Notes: a model not told the origin generated them from the sequence alone. A stretch of DNA of 64,000 nt from Gammaproteobacteria bacterium (GCA_030680605.1 JAUXUQ010000001.1:1-64000), one strand, 5' to 3'. Positions 11,061 through 21,820 are shown, counted from the stretch's first letter. Translations and numbers: made by a program.

Positions 11061-11801
11061 ATGTCTTTTGCCGCCCCGAAACCTGCCTATCAGCGCATCC
11101 TGCTAAAGCTGAGTGGTGAGGCGCTGATGGGAGGTGCCGACTATGGTATCGATCCCGCGGTGCTTATACGTGTGGCCGATGAGGTGCGTGCAGTAGTCGA
11201 GTTGGGTGTGCAGGTAGCACTGGTTATTGGCGGCGGCAATATTTTTCGCGGTGCAGGCTTGGCTGCAAGCGGCATGGATCGGGTCACGGCAGACCAGATG
11301 GGCATGCTTGCCACTGTTATCAATGCCCTGGCGATGCAGGATGCGCTGGAGCAGCGTGGTATGCAGGTGCGCGTAATGTCGGCACTCAAGATGCACCAGA
11401 TTTGTGAAGATTACATCCGCCGTCGTGCGGTACGTCATCTTGAGAAAGGCCGTGTGGTCATACTTGCCGCCGGCACGGGCAATCCGTTTTTCACCACAGA
11501 CTCCGCCGCCAGCCTCCGTGGCGTCGAACTCAGTGTCAATCTGGTACTCAAGGCCACCAAGGTTGATGGTGTGTATTCCGCAGATCCGCTCAAGCATGCT
11601 GACGCGCAGTACTACAAGCGTCTCAGCTACGACGAGGTGATTGAGCGCAAGCTGATGGTGATGGATGTCACGGCGATTGTCTTGTGCCGCGACTACGCCA
11701 TGCCGTTGTGTGTATTCAACATGAACAAGCCCGGTGCGCTAATGCGCATAGTGCTGGGCGAAGACGAGGGGACACTGGTGGGGGCGACCCATGTTGAATG
11801 A
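11061..11801 (+). CDS. pyrH: Uridylate kinase (UMP kinase)
   Basis: Phosphorylates UMP to UDP in pyrimidine synthesis; hexameric and usually GTP-activated, UTP-inhibited. The 246-residue protein shows the amino-acid-kinase fold signatures: [12 protein letters not shown] near the N-terminus, [10 protein letters not shown] around residues 54-63, [19 protein letters not shown], and [16 protein letters not shown] good ribosome site (GGGAGG at 11047-11052) precedes the ATG at 11061. It follows tsf by 3 bases and overlaps frr by 11 bases. Confidence 0.98.
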   Translation: MSFAAPKPAYQRILLKLSGEALMGGADYGIDPAVLIRVADEVRAVVELGVQVALVIGGGNIFRGAGLAASGMDRVTADQMGMLATVINALAMQDALEQRGMQVRVMSALKMHQICEDYIRRRAVRHLEKGRVVILAAGTGNPFFTTDSAASLRGVELSVNLVLKATKVDGVYSADPLKHADAQYYKRLSYDEVIERKLMVMDVTAIVLCRDYAMPLCVFNMNKPGALMRIVLGEDEGTLVGATHVE

Positions 11802-12348
11802 CATTATCAATCAATCCACGGTGCGCATGCAGAAGAGCATTGATGCATTGAAGCAGGCATTTTCAAAGATACGCAGTGGACGTGCGCATCCCAGTCTGCT
11901 GGATCATGTGCGCGTGCCCTACTATGGCAATGAAGTACCACTGAGTCAGGTGGCGAGCATCAGTGTGGCAGATGCACGCCTGCTGGTGGTGACGCCGTGG
12001 GAAAAGCAGATGGCGGCCGCTATCGAAAAGGCCATACTTACATCTGATCTGGGTTTGAACCCAGCTGCTGCGGGGGCCGTGATCCGGGTGCCGTTGCCGG
12101 CACTGACCGAAGAACGCCGGCGTGATATGCAGAAAGTGGTTAGAGCCGAGGCCGAGACGGCACGTGTGGCGGTGCGAAACGTGCGCCGCGATGCCAATGC
12201 TGAGGCCAAGCTGCTGCTTAAGGAGAAAAATATTTCTCAGGACGAAGAGCGGCACGCGGAAGAAGATACGCAAAAACTTACCGACAAATATATTGCTGAA
12301 ATTGACAAGCTGTTGGCAGCAAAAGAGAAGGAATTGATGGAGGTTTAA
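11791..12348 (+). CDS. frr: Ribosome recycling factor
   Basis: With EF-G splits ribosomes after termination. It has 185 residues, the same as E. coli, beginning [37 protein letters not shown] with the conserved KIRSGRA motif, then [14 protein letters not shown], and the long helical C-terminal half ([30 protein letters not shown]). The ATG at 11791 lies inside the end of pyrH, so translation is probably coupled. The following 94-base gap holds a hairpin before uppS. Confidence 0.98.
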   Translation: MLNDIINQSTVRMQKSIDALKQAFSKIRSGRAHPSLLDHVRVPYYGNEVPLSQVASISVADARLLVVTPWEKQMAAAIEKAILTSDLGLNPAAAGAVIRVPLPALTEERRRDMQKVVRAEAETARVAVRNVRRDANAEAKLLLKEKNISQDEERHAEEDTQKLTDKYIAEIDKLLAAKEKELMEV

Positions 12349-12364
12349 TGCTGTAGCTAATAAC

Positions 12365-12420
12365 GAGTGACGAGCAATAACCTTGTAAGGTTACCTCGTA
12401 AGGTTACCTCACTGCTCGAC
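12365..12420. repeat. Intergenic hairpin with tandem 13-mer (frr-uppS gap)
   Basis: Outer arms CGAGCA (12370-12375) and TGCTCG (12413-12418) enclose AACCTT/AAGGTT (12379-12392) and two exact tandem copies of GTAAGGTTACCTC (12385-12397 and 12398-12410). The left flank, CGAGTGACGAGCA, resembles words found in the dcd gaps. No T-run follows. It separates the translation cluster from the envelope cluster. Confidence 0.75.
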
Positions 12421-12442
12421 ATCCGCTGCTAGCCATTATTCA

Positions 12443-13255
12443 ATGAACCTGAAATCCACTAATCCTGTTCAATCAGCGCGCACGTCTGATTCATTCCCAC
12501 GCCACGTCGCCATTATCATGGATGGCAATGGCCGCTGGGCACGCTCGCGCATGCTGCCGCGCAGTGCCGGTCACAAGGCGGGCACAGATGCAGTCGATGC
12601 GGTGATCCGTACCTGCGTGCACCGGGGTATAGGCATACTTACCCTGTTTGCCTTCAGCAGCGAAAACTGGTCACGCCCCAAGACCGAAGTCACTCAATTA
12701 CTCGATTTATTCCTGCGCGCTCTGCAAAACCGGATGCAGGAACTGCACCGCAACAGTATACGCCTGCAAGTCATTGGCGAACGCTCGGCGTTTTCGGAAA
12801 AACTGCAGCAGCAGATCACCGCTGCCGAACAGTTGACCTGCGACAACACAGGCCTTGTCCTCAACATCGCCGCCAATTACGGCGGACGCTGGGATATCAC
12901 CCAGGCTGCACGCGCATTGGCGCGTAAGGTCGAGCGCGGCGAACTGCGCGCCGATGCCATTGACGATGCGCAGCTGGCTTCGCAGCTGTCGCTGGCCGGC
13001 ATGCCGGAACCTGATCTGTTCATTCGCACGGGTGATGAACAACGGATCAGTAATTTTCTGCTCTGGCAGTTGGCTTACACGGAGTTGTACTTCACCGATG
13101 TGTTGTGGCCCGACTTCAACGCAGTGGAATTCGAAACGGCGCTGACCGCCTATGCGCAGCGCCAACGGCGCTTTGGGCGGGTGAGCGAGGCTGAAGCGGA
13201 AGTGGAGGCGGTTGCCCCGTCACTGACGCAGGAGCAGCAGGTTAGAGGTGCTTAA
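12443..13255 (+). CDS. uppS: Undecaprenyl diphosphate synthase (cis-prenyltransferase)
   Basis: Makes C55-PP, the lipid carrier for peptidoglycan and O-antigen, by adding isopentenyl units to farnesyl diphosphate. The conserved motif HVAIIMDGNGRWA places the catalytic Asp at residue 27. Further family segments are AGHKAGTDAVDAV, LTLFAFSSENWSRP, NIAANYGGRWDI, and PDLFIRTGDEQRISNFLLWQLAYTE-like region ending the core. The product is 270 residues, with a 20-residue loose tail. It overlaps cdsA by 8 bases. Starts at ATG 12443 just after the gap hairpin. Confidence 0.97.
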   Translation: MNLKSTNPVQSARTSDSFPRHVAIIMDGNGRWARSRMLPRSAGHKAGTDAVDAVIRTCVHRGIGILTLFAFSSENWSRPKTEVTQLLDLFLRALQNRMQELHRNSIRLQVIGERSAFSEKLQQQITAAEQLTCDNTGLVLNIAANYGGRWDITQAARALARKVERGELRADAIDDAQLASQLSLAGMPEPDLFIRTGDEQRISNFLLWQLAYTELYFTDVLWPDFNAVEFETALTAYAQRQRRFGRVSEAEAEVEAVAPSLTQEQQVRGA

Positions 13256-14057
13256 GATACGTCTGTTGACTGCGGCGGTGCTGATCCCTCTGGTCATCTG
13301 GGGCGTGCTGGCACTGCCCACACCCTATTTTTCCGTGTTGGTGGCGCTGATTATGGCGCAGGCCGCCTGGGAGTGGTCTGCCTTGGCCGGTATCACTCAG
13401 ATCCGCGGGCGCGCCCTTTATATAGGCTTGCTGCTGTTGACGTTATGGGGAATCAGCACCGCGGCGCCCGCCGGAGTGCTGATAGCGGCAGTCGCGGGTT
13501 GGTGTTTGGCGGCGGTGACAGAACTGCGTCACCCTGCCGGTGTGGCGCTGCTGTCGCGCCACAATGTCGCCGCCGTGGCGGGACTCTGGGTACTGGCGCC
13601 AGCCTGGCTTGCCGTGACGCACCTGCACGCATTGCCTGCGCAAGGCCCATACTGGGTGCTGTTCCTGATGGCCTTGATATGGTCAGCCGATGGCGCGGCC
13701 TATTTCGCCGGCAGACGTTGGGGCAAGACCCGGCTCGCGCCCAGCATCAGCCCGGGCAAGACTTGGGCTGGGGTCTGGGGTGCGCTGGCAGCGACACTGC
13801 TCATTGCACCCATTGCCGGAATCGTCGCCGGGCTGGCTCGGCCGCAGCTGACATGGTTTATTGTGCTCTGTCTGGGGACAGTGGTATTTTCCATTGTTGG
13901 CGATCTCTTTGAAAGCATCTACAAGCGGATACGGGGAGTGAAGGACAGCGGTCGCCTGCTGCCCGGTCACGGCGGAATGCTGGATCGCATCGACAGCTTG
14001 ACGGCGGCGGCGCCTGTGTTCGTGCTGGGTGTGTGGCTGCTCGGAGGCGTGCAATGA
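13248..14057 (+). CDS. cdsA: Phosphatidate cytidylyltransferase CdsA
   Basis: Inner-membrane enzyme making CDP-diacylglycerol from phosphatidate and CTP, the entry to all major phospholipids. The 269-residue protein has about eight hydrophobic segments and the C-terminal signature [20 protein letters not shown] followed by GMLDRID, which is diagnostic of the family. The start is a GTG at 13248 inside the end of upp[17 protein letters not shown] is then the first membrane segment. It overlaps dxr by an ATGA. Confidence 0.97.
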   Translation: MLKIRLLTAAVLIPLVIWGVLALPTPYFSVLVALIMAQAAWEWSALAGITQIRGRALYIGLLLLTLWGISTAAPAGVLIAAVAGWCLAAVTELRHPAGVALLSRHNVAAVAGLWVLAPAWLAVTHLHALPAQGPYWVLFLMALIWSADGAAYFAGRRWGKTRLAPSISPGKTWAGVWGALAATLLIAPIAGIVAGLARPQLTWFIVLCLGTVVFSIVGDLFESIYKRIRGVKDSGRLLPGHGGMLDRIDSLTAAAPVFVLGVWLLGGVQ

Positions 14058-15265
14058 CAGGCGTCACAATACTGGGTGCCACGGGCTCTATCGGCGTGAA
14101 CACGCTCGACGTGCTCGCGCGTCATCCGGATCGGTTCGAAGTGATGGCGCTCACGGCCCGCAATTCGGTGGATACACTTTATACACAGTGCTTGACGCAC
14201 CGGCCGCGGTATGCGGTGATGGCCGAACCCGCAGCGGCGGAGCAACTGCGTGTGCGGCTGCGGAGTGAGGCACCGGAGATCGAGGTGCTGAGCGGGCAGG
14301 CGGGTCTGGAGACCGTGGCTGCATTGCCGGAGGTGGACACGGTGATGGCGGCGATTGTAGGCGCAGCCGGGTTGCTGCCTACGCTGGCCGCAGTGCGTGC
14401 GGGCAAGCGTGTGTTGCTGGCCAACAAAGAGGCACTGGTGATGGCGGGCAAGCTATTTATGGATGCGGTACGCACGCACGATGTGCAGCTGTTGCCGATA
14501 GACAGCGAACACAACGCCGTGTTTCAGTGCCTGCCGCATGACTTTCGCGGCGACCTGCGGCAAGCGGGCGTGCGGCGCATTGTGTTGACCGCCTCCGGCG
14601 GGCCGTTTCGCACTACTCCGCTGGAGCAACTGCCATATGTCACACCAGCACAGGCCTGTGCCCACCCGAACTGGGTGATGGGACGCAAGATTTCAGTCGA
14701 TTCAGCCACCATGATGAACAAGGGACTGGAGGTGATTGAGGCCTGCTGGTTGTTCAACGCCACGCTGGATCAGGTCGACGTGGTGTTGCATCCGCAGAGC
14801 ATGCTGCATTCCCTGGTCGAGTATGTGGACGGGTCGCTGCTGGCGGAACTGGGTAGCCCCGATATGCGTACGCCGATCACCCATGCACTGGGGTGGCCGG
14901 AGCGCCTCGCCTCGCCCGCGCCAGCCCTGAGCCTGCTGGATGCACGACTTGATTTTGCCCCGATTGACCATGCGCGCTTTCCGTGTTTGCAGCTGGCGTA
15001 TCAGGCGCATGCCTGCGGCGGCACGGCAAGCGTGACGCTGAATGCCGCCAACGAGGTGGCGGTAGCGGCCTTCCTCGATGGACACCTGTCCTTTACCGGC
15101 ATCCCCGAGGTGATTGAACGTACCCTTGCGAGCAGGCCGGTGCGCGCGGCGGCATCGCTCGAGGTAATACTGGAAGACGATGCCGCCGCGCGTATACAGG
15201 CGCTGCAACATGTACGGGGCTGCACCTCTCGCGGCGGATCATTGGCGGCACGGAGCGGCGCATGA
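14054..15265 (+). CDS. dxr: 1-deoxy-D-xylulose 5-phosphate reductoisomerase
   Basis: First committed step of the MEP isoprenoid pathway, converting DXP to MEP with NADPH and a divalent metal. The start at ATG 14054 ([21 protein letters not shown]) puts the NADPH-binding GATGSIG at the N-terminus; a longer frame upstream is not family-like. Other signatures are [33 protein letters not shown], and [17 protein letters not shown] with the metal- and substrate-binding residues. About 403 residues (E. coli 398). ATGA overlaps both cdsA and rseP. ispD and ispF of the same pathway lie near 34 kb. Confidence 0.97.
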   Translation: MTGVTILGATGSIGVNTLDVLARHPDRFEVMALTARNSVDTLYTQCLTHRPRYAVMAEPAAAEQLRVRLRSEAPEIEVLSGQAGLETVAALPEVDTVMAAIVGAAGLLPTLAAVRAGKRVLLANKEALVMAGKLFMDAVRTHDVQLLPIDSEHNAVFQCLPHDFRGDLRQAGVRRIVLTASGGPFRTTPLEQLPYVTPAQACAHPNWVMGRKISVDSATMMNKGLEVIEACWLFNATLDQVDVVLHPQSMLHSLVEYVDGSLLAELGSPDMRTPITHALGWPERLASPAPALSLLDARLDFAPIDHARFPCLQLAYQAHACGGTASVTLNAANEVAVAAFLDGHLSFTGIPEVIERTLASRPVRAAASLEVILEDDAAARIQALQHVRGCTSRGGSLAARSGA

Positions 15266-16623
15266 GTTCGATCCTGTGGTCAACACTGGCCTTTCTCATC
15301 ACCCTCGGCATCCTGATCACGGTGCACGAGTTCGGGCATTTCTGGGTGGCGCGGCGACTGGGGGTAAAGGTACTGCGCTTCTCCATAGGCTTCGGCAAGG
15401 CATTGTGGATGCGGCGCGGCAAGGACGGGACGGAATACGCCGTGGCGATACTGCCGCTGGGGGGCTATGTGCGCATGCTCGACGAGCGTGAGGCCGAGGT
15501 GCCGAGCGCGGACTTGCCGCAGGCCTTTAACCGCCAACCACTGGCCGCGCGCAGCGCCATCATACTTGCGGGTCCGCTGTTCAATTTTGCCTTTGCCATC
15601 CTGGCCTACTGGTTGATGTTCGTGATCGGTGTCAGCGGTGTGCGGCCCATCATAGGCGCGGTGATTGAGCCCTCGGTAGCCCAGCAGGCGGGACTACAGT
15701 CGGGGGATACGGTGCTTGAGGTGGCGGGTGATCTAACCCCTACATGGAGTACGGTGCAACTTGCCATGCTGGACAAGGCGCTGGACCGTGAACGGATAGT
15801 GTTGACGGTGCAAGGCCAGGACGGGCAACGGCGTATACATGCACTTGATCTCAGTGCGGTCAATGAACCTGACCGTGGCGATCTTCTGGAGCAGCTTGGG
15901 GTGCGGCCTTTGCGCCCATCAGTGCCTGCCGTGCTCGGGCGGGTGTTGCCAGAGGGTGCGGCTGCCCGTGCCGGCCTGCAGGCAGGCGACCGCTTGCTGA
16001 GTGCGGATGACCAGCCATTGGCAGACTGGGATGCCTGGGCTGGATATGTGCGCAGCCACGCCAACACGCCCATCAGACTGGCAGTTGAGCGCGGGGGCGT
16101 GGCTTTACAAATGGAGATAACACCGGAAGCGAAACCATCGCCCGACGGGATCATCGGCCGCATTGAGGCAGGCCCGGAGCCGCTCCAGGGCCTGCCGCCG
16201 GAGTTGCGCGCCGAGCAACGCTACGGCGTTCTGGATGGATTGGTCAAGGCCGTGCGGCATACGGGGGAGATGAGTCTGCTGACCTTGCGCCTGCTGGCCA
16301 AGATGGTGATGGGGCAGGCCTCCCTGGAGAATATCAGCGGGCCCATCGGCATCGCCCAGTATGCCGGCTACTCGGCGAGCGACGGGTTCGCGCCCTTCCT
16401 GCGCTTCCTGGCCCTGGTCAGCGTCAGTCTCGGCGTTCTCAACCTTTTGCCGGTACCGATACTGGATGGCGGCCATTTGATGTATCATTTGGCAGAGGCG
16501 GTGAAAGGTAGCCCAGTATCCCCAAAGGTTCAATACATTGGGCAGCAATTGGGTATCGCTCTGCTGCTCGGACTCATGGTGCTGGCTTTTTATAATGATC
16601 TGACGCGCCTGCTTGGTCTGTAA
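15262..16623 (+). CDS. rseP: Site-2 protease RseP (zinc metalloprotease)
   Basis: Inner-membrane protease that cuts anti-sigma-E RseA within the membrane in the envelope stress pathway and also clears signal peptides. The active site is HEFGH (H22, E23, H26) in the first membrane segment, with the [13 protein letters not shown] motif near the C-terminus supplying the metal-binding Asp. Two PDZ domains lie between, at about residues 120-215 and 220-310 ([27 protein letters not shown]). The length of 453 residues is normal. Overlaps dxr (ATGA) and precedes bamA, whose assembly defects trigger this pathway. Confidence 0.97.
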   Translation: MSSILWSTLAFLITLGILITVHEFGHFWVARRLGVKVLRFSIGFGKALWMRRGKDGTEYAVAILPLGGYVRMLDEREAEVPSADLPQAFNRQPLAARSAIILAGPLFNFAFAILAYWLMFVIGVSGVRPIIGAVIEPSVAQQAGLQSGDTVLEVAGDLTPTWSTVQLAMLDKALDRERIVLTVQGQDGQRRIHALDLSAVNEPDRGDLLEQLGVRPLRPSVPAVLGRVLPEGAAARAGLQAGDRLLSADDQPLADWDAWAGYVRSHANTPIRLAVERGGVALQMEITPEAKPSPDGIIGRIEAGPEPLQGLPPELRAEQRYGVLDGLVKAVRHTGEMSLLTLRLLAKMVMGQASLENISGPIGIAQYAGYSASDGFAPFLRFLALVSVSLGVLNLLPVPILDGGHLMYHLAEAVKGSPVSPKVQYIGQQLGIALLLGLMVLAFYNDLTRLLGL

Positions 16624-16666
16624 GCCGTACACCAAGCGGGTGACGTTGAGTAATAATGGGTGCGTG

Positions 16667-18952
16667 ATGTGTAAACTATTGCGGATAGGGCTGTTGGGGT
16701 TGTGGTGCTTGGTCGCCGTACCGGCGTGGGCGATGGAGCCCTTCACGGTGCAGGATATCCGACTCGAAGGTTTGCAGCGCATCGCGGCCGGCACAGTGTT
16801 CAATTACCTGCCGGTGAAGGTGGGTGAAACCATGGATGATACGCACGCCAGCGAGGCCATACGCGCCCTGTTCCAGACCGGCTTCTTCAGTGATGTGCGG
16901 CTGGAGCGTGAAGGTGATGTGCTGGTCGTGTTCGTCACCGAGCGGCCTGCCATTTCCAGCATCAAGATCACAGGCAATAAAGACATAGACACCGATCAGC
17001 TGATCAAGGCGCTGAAGGAGCAGGGCCTGGGCGACGGCCTGACCTTTGACCGGGCATTGCTGGACCGGGCCGAGCAGGAACTCAGGCGCCAGTATTTCAG
17101 CCGTGGCAAATACGGTGTAGAGATTTCTGCCACCGCCACACCGCTGGAGCGCAATCGTGTCGGCATTGCGATTGATATCTCGGAGGGTCGTGCAGCGCGT
17201 ATACGTGAGATCAATATCATCGGCAATGACACCTTTGACGATGAGGATCTGCTGGCTGATTTCCAGTCGGGGATTACGGGCACGTTTTCCTTTTACACCG
17301 GGGACGATCAATACTCGAAGCAGAAGCTGTCTGCTGACCTGGAGACCCTGCGCTCCTTCTATCTGGATCGGGGCTATATCAATTTCTCCATCAGTTCTAC
17401 GCAGGTATCCATTACCCCGGACAAGAAAGATATTTACATCACCATCAATGTGGTCGAGGGTGATAAATTTACGGTAAAAGACGTCAAGCTCGCGGGTGAT
17501 CTGGTGTTGTCGGAGGCGGAGCTGGGGGCGCTGGTGACGGTGAAGCCGGGTGAAATATTCTCACGTAAAAGTGCAACCGATACCACCACCAAACTGATTG
17601 AGCGGCTGGGTGATGAGGGCTATGCCTTTGCCAATGTCAATGCCATTCCGGAGATTGACCAGACAGACAGACAGGTGGGGCTGACCTTTTTTGTGGATCC
17701 TGGCAAGCGGGTATATGTGCGGCGTATTAATGTGGCCGGTAATACCAAGACGCGTGATGAAGTGTTGCGGCGCGAGATGCGGCAGCTGGAAAGTGCATGG
17801 ATATCGACCGAGAAGGTCAAGCGCTCGCGCGTGCGCCTGGACAAGCTCAGCTACTTCGAGGAGGTGAATGTGGAGACGCCGGCAGTCCCCGGCACAACCG
17901 ACCAGGTAGACGTGAATTTCACGGTGGTTGAGAAGCCTTCCGGAAATCTGCTTGCAGGTCTGGGTTTTTCACAGAGCCAGGGTATCATTTTCAATACCAG
18001 CATCAAACAGGACAACTTCCTCGGCAGCGGCAAGCACGTGAGCGCAGCCTTCAATAACAGTCGGGTTAATACGGTGTATAGTTTCGCCTATACCAATCCG
18101 TACCATACGCCCGATGGCATCAGCCGCGGCTTTAGCCTTTTTTACAGAACGACGGATGCGAGCAACGCCAACATATCCAATTACAGCACCGACGTTCAAG
18201 GTGCTTTTGTCAACTACGGTATTCCACTGAACGAATACGACAGCGTGCGCTTGAGCGCGGGCTACGAGGGCACCAGCATACAAACAGGCACCCAAACGCC
18301 CACGGAATATACCGACTTCCTCGATGCCGCCGGCCGGGAAGAGTTTGCTACAATAAAACTGACCGGAGGGTGGTCGCACGACACACGCAATCGCGCTGTT
18401 TTTGCCGATGAAGGCATGTTTCAAAATCTGAGTGCCGAGGTGACTGCACCGGGCACCAATCTGGAATTTTATAAAGTCAGATACCGGCACCTGTTGCTGT
18501 ACCCGCTGGCGAAATACTGGACCCTGTCACTGAATGGTGATGTTGGTTATGGTAAAAGCTTTGGTGATACTCCGGAGCTCCCGTTTTTTGAGAATTTTTT
18601 TGCGGGAGGGAGCCGTTCAGTGCGTGGCTTCAAGGATAATACACTTGGCCCCAGGGGCTCTAATGACCGGCCACTGGGCGGAAACCTAAAGGTGGTGGGA
18701 AATGCAGAGGTATTTTTTCCAGTGCCATTTGTCAGGGATAGCAAGTCGGTTCGTTTGAGTTTTTTTGTAGACATAGGAAATGTTTACGGTGATGAGGGTT
18801 TTGAGGCAAGTGAACTGCGCTACTCAAGCGGTTTGTCTGCAGTGTGGCTGTCGCCACTGGGTCCCTTGACCGTCAGTGTCGCGAAACCATTAAATAGCGG
18901 TCCGGAAGATGATGAACAGAGCTTCCAGTTTACACTGGGCTCACTTTTTTAA
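16667..18952 (+). CDS. bamA: Outer-membrane protein assembly factor BamA
   Basis: Central subunit of the BAM complex that folds and inserts beta-barrel proteins in the outer membrane. Start set at ATG 16667 (MCKLLRIGLLGLWCLVAVPAWA), which gives a clean signal peptide cut after AWA; the frame is open from 16613 but the extra residues spoil that signal. After cleavage come five POTRA domains (~residues 24-345; FTVQDIRLEGLQRI starts POTRA1) and the barrel. The L6 motif region reads FFAGGSRSVRGF with the conserved VRGF. The C-terminus ends FQFTLGSLF, an outer-membrane sorting signal. About 761 residues. Followed closely by skp. Confidence 0.97.
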   Translation: MCKLLRIGLLGLWCLVAVPAWAMEPFTVQDIRLEGLQRIAAGTVFNYLPVKVGETMDDTHASEAIRALFQTGFFSDVRLEREGDVLVVFVTERPAISSIKITGNKDIDTDQLIKALKEQGLGDGLTFDRALLDRAEQELRRQYFSRGKYGVEISATATPLERNRVGIAIDISEGRAARIREINIIGNDTFDDEDLLADFQSGITGTFSFYTGDDQYSKQKLSADLETLRSFYLDRGYINFSISSTQVSITPDKKDIYITINVVEGDKFTVKDVKLAGDLVLSEAELGALVTVKPGEIFSRKSATDTTTKLIERLGDEGYAFANVNAIPEIDQTDRQVGLTFFVDPGKRVYVRRINVAGNTKTRDEVLRREMRQLESAWISTEKVKRSRVRLDKLSYFEEVNVETPAVPGTTDQVDVNFTVVEKPSGNLLAGLGFSQSQGIIFNTSIKQDNFLGSGKHVSAAFNNSRVNTVYSFAYTNPYHTPDGISRGFSLFYRTTDASNANISNYSTDVQGAFVNYGIPLNEYDSVRLSAGYEGTSIQTGTQTPTEYTDFLDAAGREEFATIKLTGGWSHDTRNRAVFADEGMFQNLSAEVTAPGTNLEFYKVRYRHLLLYPLAKYWTLSLNGDVGYGKSFGDTPELPFFENFFAGGSRSVRGFKDNTLGPRGSNDRPLGGNLKVVGNAEVFFPVPFVRDSKSVRLSFFVDIGNVYGDEGFEASELRYSSGLSAVWLSPLGPLTVSVAKPLNSGPEDDEQSFQFTLGSLF

Positions 18953-18967
18953 CTCAGGAGCAGGCAT

Positions 18968-19519
18968 TTGAAAAGATATGCAATGATTGCAGTTGCGGTG
19001 ATGCTGGTCTGGACTGGAGCGGCCTCCGCAGCCGAGCTCAAGCTTGGGTTTGTCAATGCGGCCAAGATACTGGAAGAGGCCCCGCAGGCGGATGCCGCAC
19101 GCAACAAGCTGGAAAAAGAATTTTCCGCACGCAACAAAAAGCTGATTGATGGCCAGAAGGAACTCAAGACCCTGGAAGACAAGGTCAGCAAGGACGCGGC
19201 GGTAATGAGCGATGTCGAGCGTGCCAAGGCTGAGCGTAATATCAACGCCTTGCGGCGTGACATGAAGCGTGAACAGGACGAGGCGCGCGAGGATTTCAAT
19301 ATTCGTCGCAATGAAGAGTTCTCAAAACTGCAGAAACTGGTGTATGACGCCATCGTGGCATTGGCCAAGCAGGAGAGCTACGATCTGATCATAGGCGATG
19401 GCGCAATCTATTCGAGCGAGCGTATTGATATCACCGACAAGGTAATGGCGCGCCTCAAGGCGGCGCCGCTGGAGGCAGGCAAGAACGGCGGCCCACAAAC
19501 TGCCGTACCCAAGCAGTAA
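18968..19519 (+). CDS. skp: Periplasmic chaperone Skp/OmpH family
   Basis: Periplasmic holdase for unfolded outer-membrane proteins, delivering them to BamA encoded just upstream. The 183-residue product has a signal peptide (MKRYAMIAVAVMLVWTGAASA, cut after ASA), then the LKLGFVNAAKILEEAP strand region and a long charged coiled-coil arm of Lys/Glu/Arg (~residues 45-125), the tentacle of Skp. The start appears to be TTG at 18968, supported by AGGAG at 18956-18960; an ATG at 18983 would leave a shorter signal peptide. The acidic-basic helix is typical of the OmpH family. Confidence 0.93.
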   Translation: MKRYAMIAVAVMLVWTGAASAAELKLGFVNAAKILEEAPQADAARNKLEKEFSARNKKLIDGQKELKTLEDKVSKDAAVMSDVERAKAERNINALRRDMKREQDEAREDFNIRRNEEFSKLQKLVYDAIVALAKQESYDLIIGDGAIYSSERIDITDKVMARLKAAPLEAGKNGGPQTAVPKQ

Positions 19520-19531
19520 TGGTGGTGCTCA

Positions 19532-20581
19532 GTGGGTCGCATCCTCGCTGAGATCGCCCGCCATATTGGTGCCGAAGTCCGGGGTGATGCGGACTGCGTC
19601 ATTCATGGGCTCGCACCGCTGGAGCGTGCAACATCAGGGGAGCTGAGCTATCTTGCAGGTAGTGGGCGCTATCGCAAATTTCTGTCCCACACCCGCGCCT
19701 CTGCGGTTATTCTTTCGGCACAGAATGCCCCTCACTGCCCGGTCGCTGTACTGATCGTACCTGATCCAGAGCTGGCCTATGCGCGTGCCGCCACCCTGCT
19801 GACAGCACAGCCTGGAAGGCAGGGTGTACACCCTTCGGCCTGGGTTAGTCCGCAGGCACGCGTTGATGAGAGCGCCTGGGTGGGTCCGCAGTGTGTCATC
19901 GAGGCTGGCGTATCGCTGGGCTCCAATGTCCAGCTGGGTCCGGGCTGTGTGGTCGAGGCCGGTGTCAGCATAGGCGCGGATTCCCGCCTGGTGGCACAGG
20001 TTACCGTCTGCCATGGCAGCATCATTGGCCGCCGCGTTCTGATTCACCCAGGAGCTGTGGTCGGCAGTGACGGATTTGGCCTGGCCAACGATCATGGGGT
20101 CTGGATCAAGATCCCACAGCTCGGACGTGTGCGGATAGGTGATGATGTCGAGATCGGCGCCAATACCACCATTGATCGCGGCGCACTTGACGATACCGTC
20201 ATAGGTGAGGGTGTCAAGCTGGATAATCAGATACAGGTGGCGCACAACGTCCATATTGGCGCACATACGGCAATTGCGGGGTGCGTGGGGATTGCCGGCA
20301 GTGCACGCATTGGCCAGCGTTGCCGTATCGGTGGTGGCGTAGGGATTGCCGGTCATCTGGAAATCGCAGATGATGTAACGGTTACCGGTATGTCGCTGGT
20401 GAGCAAATCCATACGCACGTCTGGCGTCTATTCCTCCAGCGTCCCTGCCGAGCCAGTAGCAGCCTGGAACAAGAATCTTGCGCGCCTGCGGCGACTGGAG
20501 CAGCTTAGCAAGCGCCTGAGCGCGCTGGAGGGCATGCCTGTCGAGTGCAGCAGTAATACTAAAAAAAAGGGATACACATGA
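19532..20581 (+). CDS. lpxD: UDP-3-O-acyl-glucosamine N-acyltransferase LpxD
   Basis: Adds the N-linked hydroxy-acyl chain in lipid A synthesis. The protein is 349 residues (E. coli 341). The N-terminal domain ([20 protein letters not shown]) is followed by a left-handed beta-helix of hexapeptide repeats ([20 protein letters not shown] onward) and the catalytic His region [16 protein letters not shown]. The start is GTG at 19532, 12 bases after skp. It overlaps fabZ by an ATGA. Trimeric cytosolic enzyme by family knowledge. Confidence 0.96.
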   Translation: MGRILAEIARHIGAEVRGDADCVIHGLAPLERATSGELSYLAGSGRYRKFLSHTRASAVILSAQNAPHCPVAVLIVPDPELAYARAATLLTAQPGRQGVHPSAWVSPQARVDESAWVGPQCVIEAGVSLGSNVQLGPGCVVEAGVSIGADSRLVAQVTVCHGSIIGRRVLIHPGAVVGSDGFGLANDHGVWIKIPQLGRVRIGDDVEIGANTTIDRGALDDTVIGEGVKLDNQIQVAHNVHIGAHTAIAGCVGIAGSARIGQRCRIGGGVGIAGHLEIADDVTVTGMSLVSKSIRTSGVYSSSVPAEPVAAWNKNLARLRRLEQLSKRLSALEGMPVECSSNTKKKGYT

Positions 20582-21021
20582 GTGGTATGGATATTCACGA
20601 AGTGCTGCAATACTTGCCGCATCGCTATCCCTTTCTTCTGATCGATCGTGTCCTTGAGTGTACGCCTGGTGAGTCACTGACGGCGGTCAAGAATGTCACC
20701 GTCAATGAGCCGTATTTCCAGGGCCACTTTCCGCATCGGCCGGTAATGCCGGGCGTGATGATACTTGAGGCCATGGCGCAAGCCACGGGCATCCTGGCAT
20801 TTCGCACCACCCAGACACGCCCCAGTGAACACCTGCTCTACTACCTGGTGGGTATCGATGATGCGCGCTTCAAGCAGCCTGTAGAACCGGGCGATCAGCT
20901 GATTATCGAGGTGCGTACGGAGCGCAACATGCGTGGCCTGTGGAAATTTTCCGCCGAGGCGAAGGTGGAGGGCAAGCTGGTGGCAAATGCCAACCTGATG
21001 TGCGCCCGCAAGGAAGTCTGA
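20578..21021 (+). CDS. fabZ: 3-hydroxyacyl-ACP dehydratase FabZ
   Basis: Hot-dog-fold dehydratase of fatty acid elongation that competes with LpxA/LpxD for hydroxyacyl-ACP, which explains its place between them. The 147-residue product carries [15 protein letters not shown] and the catalytic His and Glu in [22 protein letters not shown]-type sequence (split here as [11 protein letters not shown] and ILEAMAQ). Length is normal. It starts with an ATGA overlap with lpxD and ends 14 bases before lpxA. Confidence 0.97.
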   Translation: MSGMDIHEVLQYLPHRYPFLLIDRVLECTPGESLTAVKNVTVNEPYFQGHFPHRPVMPGVMILEAMAQATGILAFRTTQTRPSEHLLYYLVGIDDARFKQPVEPGDQLIIEVRTERNMRGLWKFSAEAKVEGKLVANANLMCARKEV

Positions 21022-21035
21022 CGGTGGAGAAGGCC

Positions 21036-21806
21036 ATGGTTGATGCGCGCGCCGTTGTCGAGCCTGGCGCAAAACTTGCCCCTGGTGTGAGTATAGGCGC
21101 CTATTCCATAATCGGCCCGCAGGTCGAGATCGGTGCTGGTACATGGATCGGGCCGCACGTGGTCGTCACAGGACGTACCCATATTGGATGCAATAACCGG
21201 ATATTTCAATTCGCTTCGCTCGGCGAGGAACCGCAGGACAAAAAGTATTCCGGCGAAGATACCTTACTCACAATCGGTGATCGCAATGTCATACGTGAGC
21301 ACTGCACCATGAGTCGCGGCACAGGCCAGGGTGGCGGCATTACGCAGGTAGGGAATGACAACTGGATCATGGCCTACGTGCACATTGCGCATGACTGCGC
21401 AGTGGGTCACCAAACCATCTTCGCCAATTCGGCGTCGCTTGCCGGGCATGTGACGGTAGGAGATTATGCAATACTGGGCGGATTTACACTGGTGCACCAG
21501 TTCTGCGCCATTGGCGCACACAGTTTTTGCGGCATGGGCAGTGTTATTTCCAAGGATATTCCGCCCTATACCATGGTTTCCGGCAATATGGCGCGTGCCC
21601 ACGGCCTTAATAGCGAGGGGCTTAAGCGTCGCGGCTTCAGTGCTGACACCCTGCGCCATCTGCGCGAGGCGTACAAAATACTCTATAAATCCAAGCTCAC
21701 AGTAGTCCAGGCGCTTGTGCGACTTAAAGAGATGCAACACGAGTGCTCCGAGGTGGGTGTGCTGGTGGCCTTTCTGGAGCGCGTGACGCGCGGAATAGTA
21801 AGATGA
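21036..21806 (+). CDS. lpxA: UDP-N-acetylglucosamine acyltransferase LpxA
   Basis: First step of lipid A synthesis, moving an R-3-hydroxyacyl chain to UDP-GlcNAc. Start set at ATG 21036 (MVDARAVVEPGAKLAPGVSIG), with GGAGAAGG just before it; the frame is open further upstream inside fabZ, and a GTG at 21024 is possible. The product is 256 residues (E. coli 262). It has the beta-helix repeats, the catalytic His segment AYVHIAHDCAVGHQ, and the C-terminal helical domain ending near VAFLERVTRGIVR. Followed by an 83-base hairpin gap before lpxB. Confidence 0.96.
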   Translation: MVDARAVVEPGAKLAPGVSIGAYSIIGPQVEIGAGTWIGPHVVVTGRTHIGCNNRIFQFASLGEEPQDKKYSGEDTLLTIGDRNVIREHCTMSRGTGQGGGITQVGNDNWIMAYVHIAHDCAVGHQTIFANSASLAGHVTVGDYAILGGFTLVHQFCAIGAHSFCGMGSVISKDIPPYTMVSGNMARAHGLNSEGLKRRGFSADTLRHLREAYKILYKSKLTVVQALVRLKEMQHECSEVGVLVAFLERVTRGIVR

Positions 21807-21820
21807 CAGAAAATAGACAT

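Noticed and set aside
16613-16666. Earlier start for bamA
   Set aside because: It would put 18 mixed residues before the signal peptide; the ATG at 16667 gives a clean signal.
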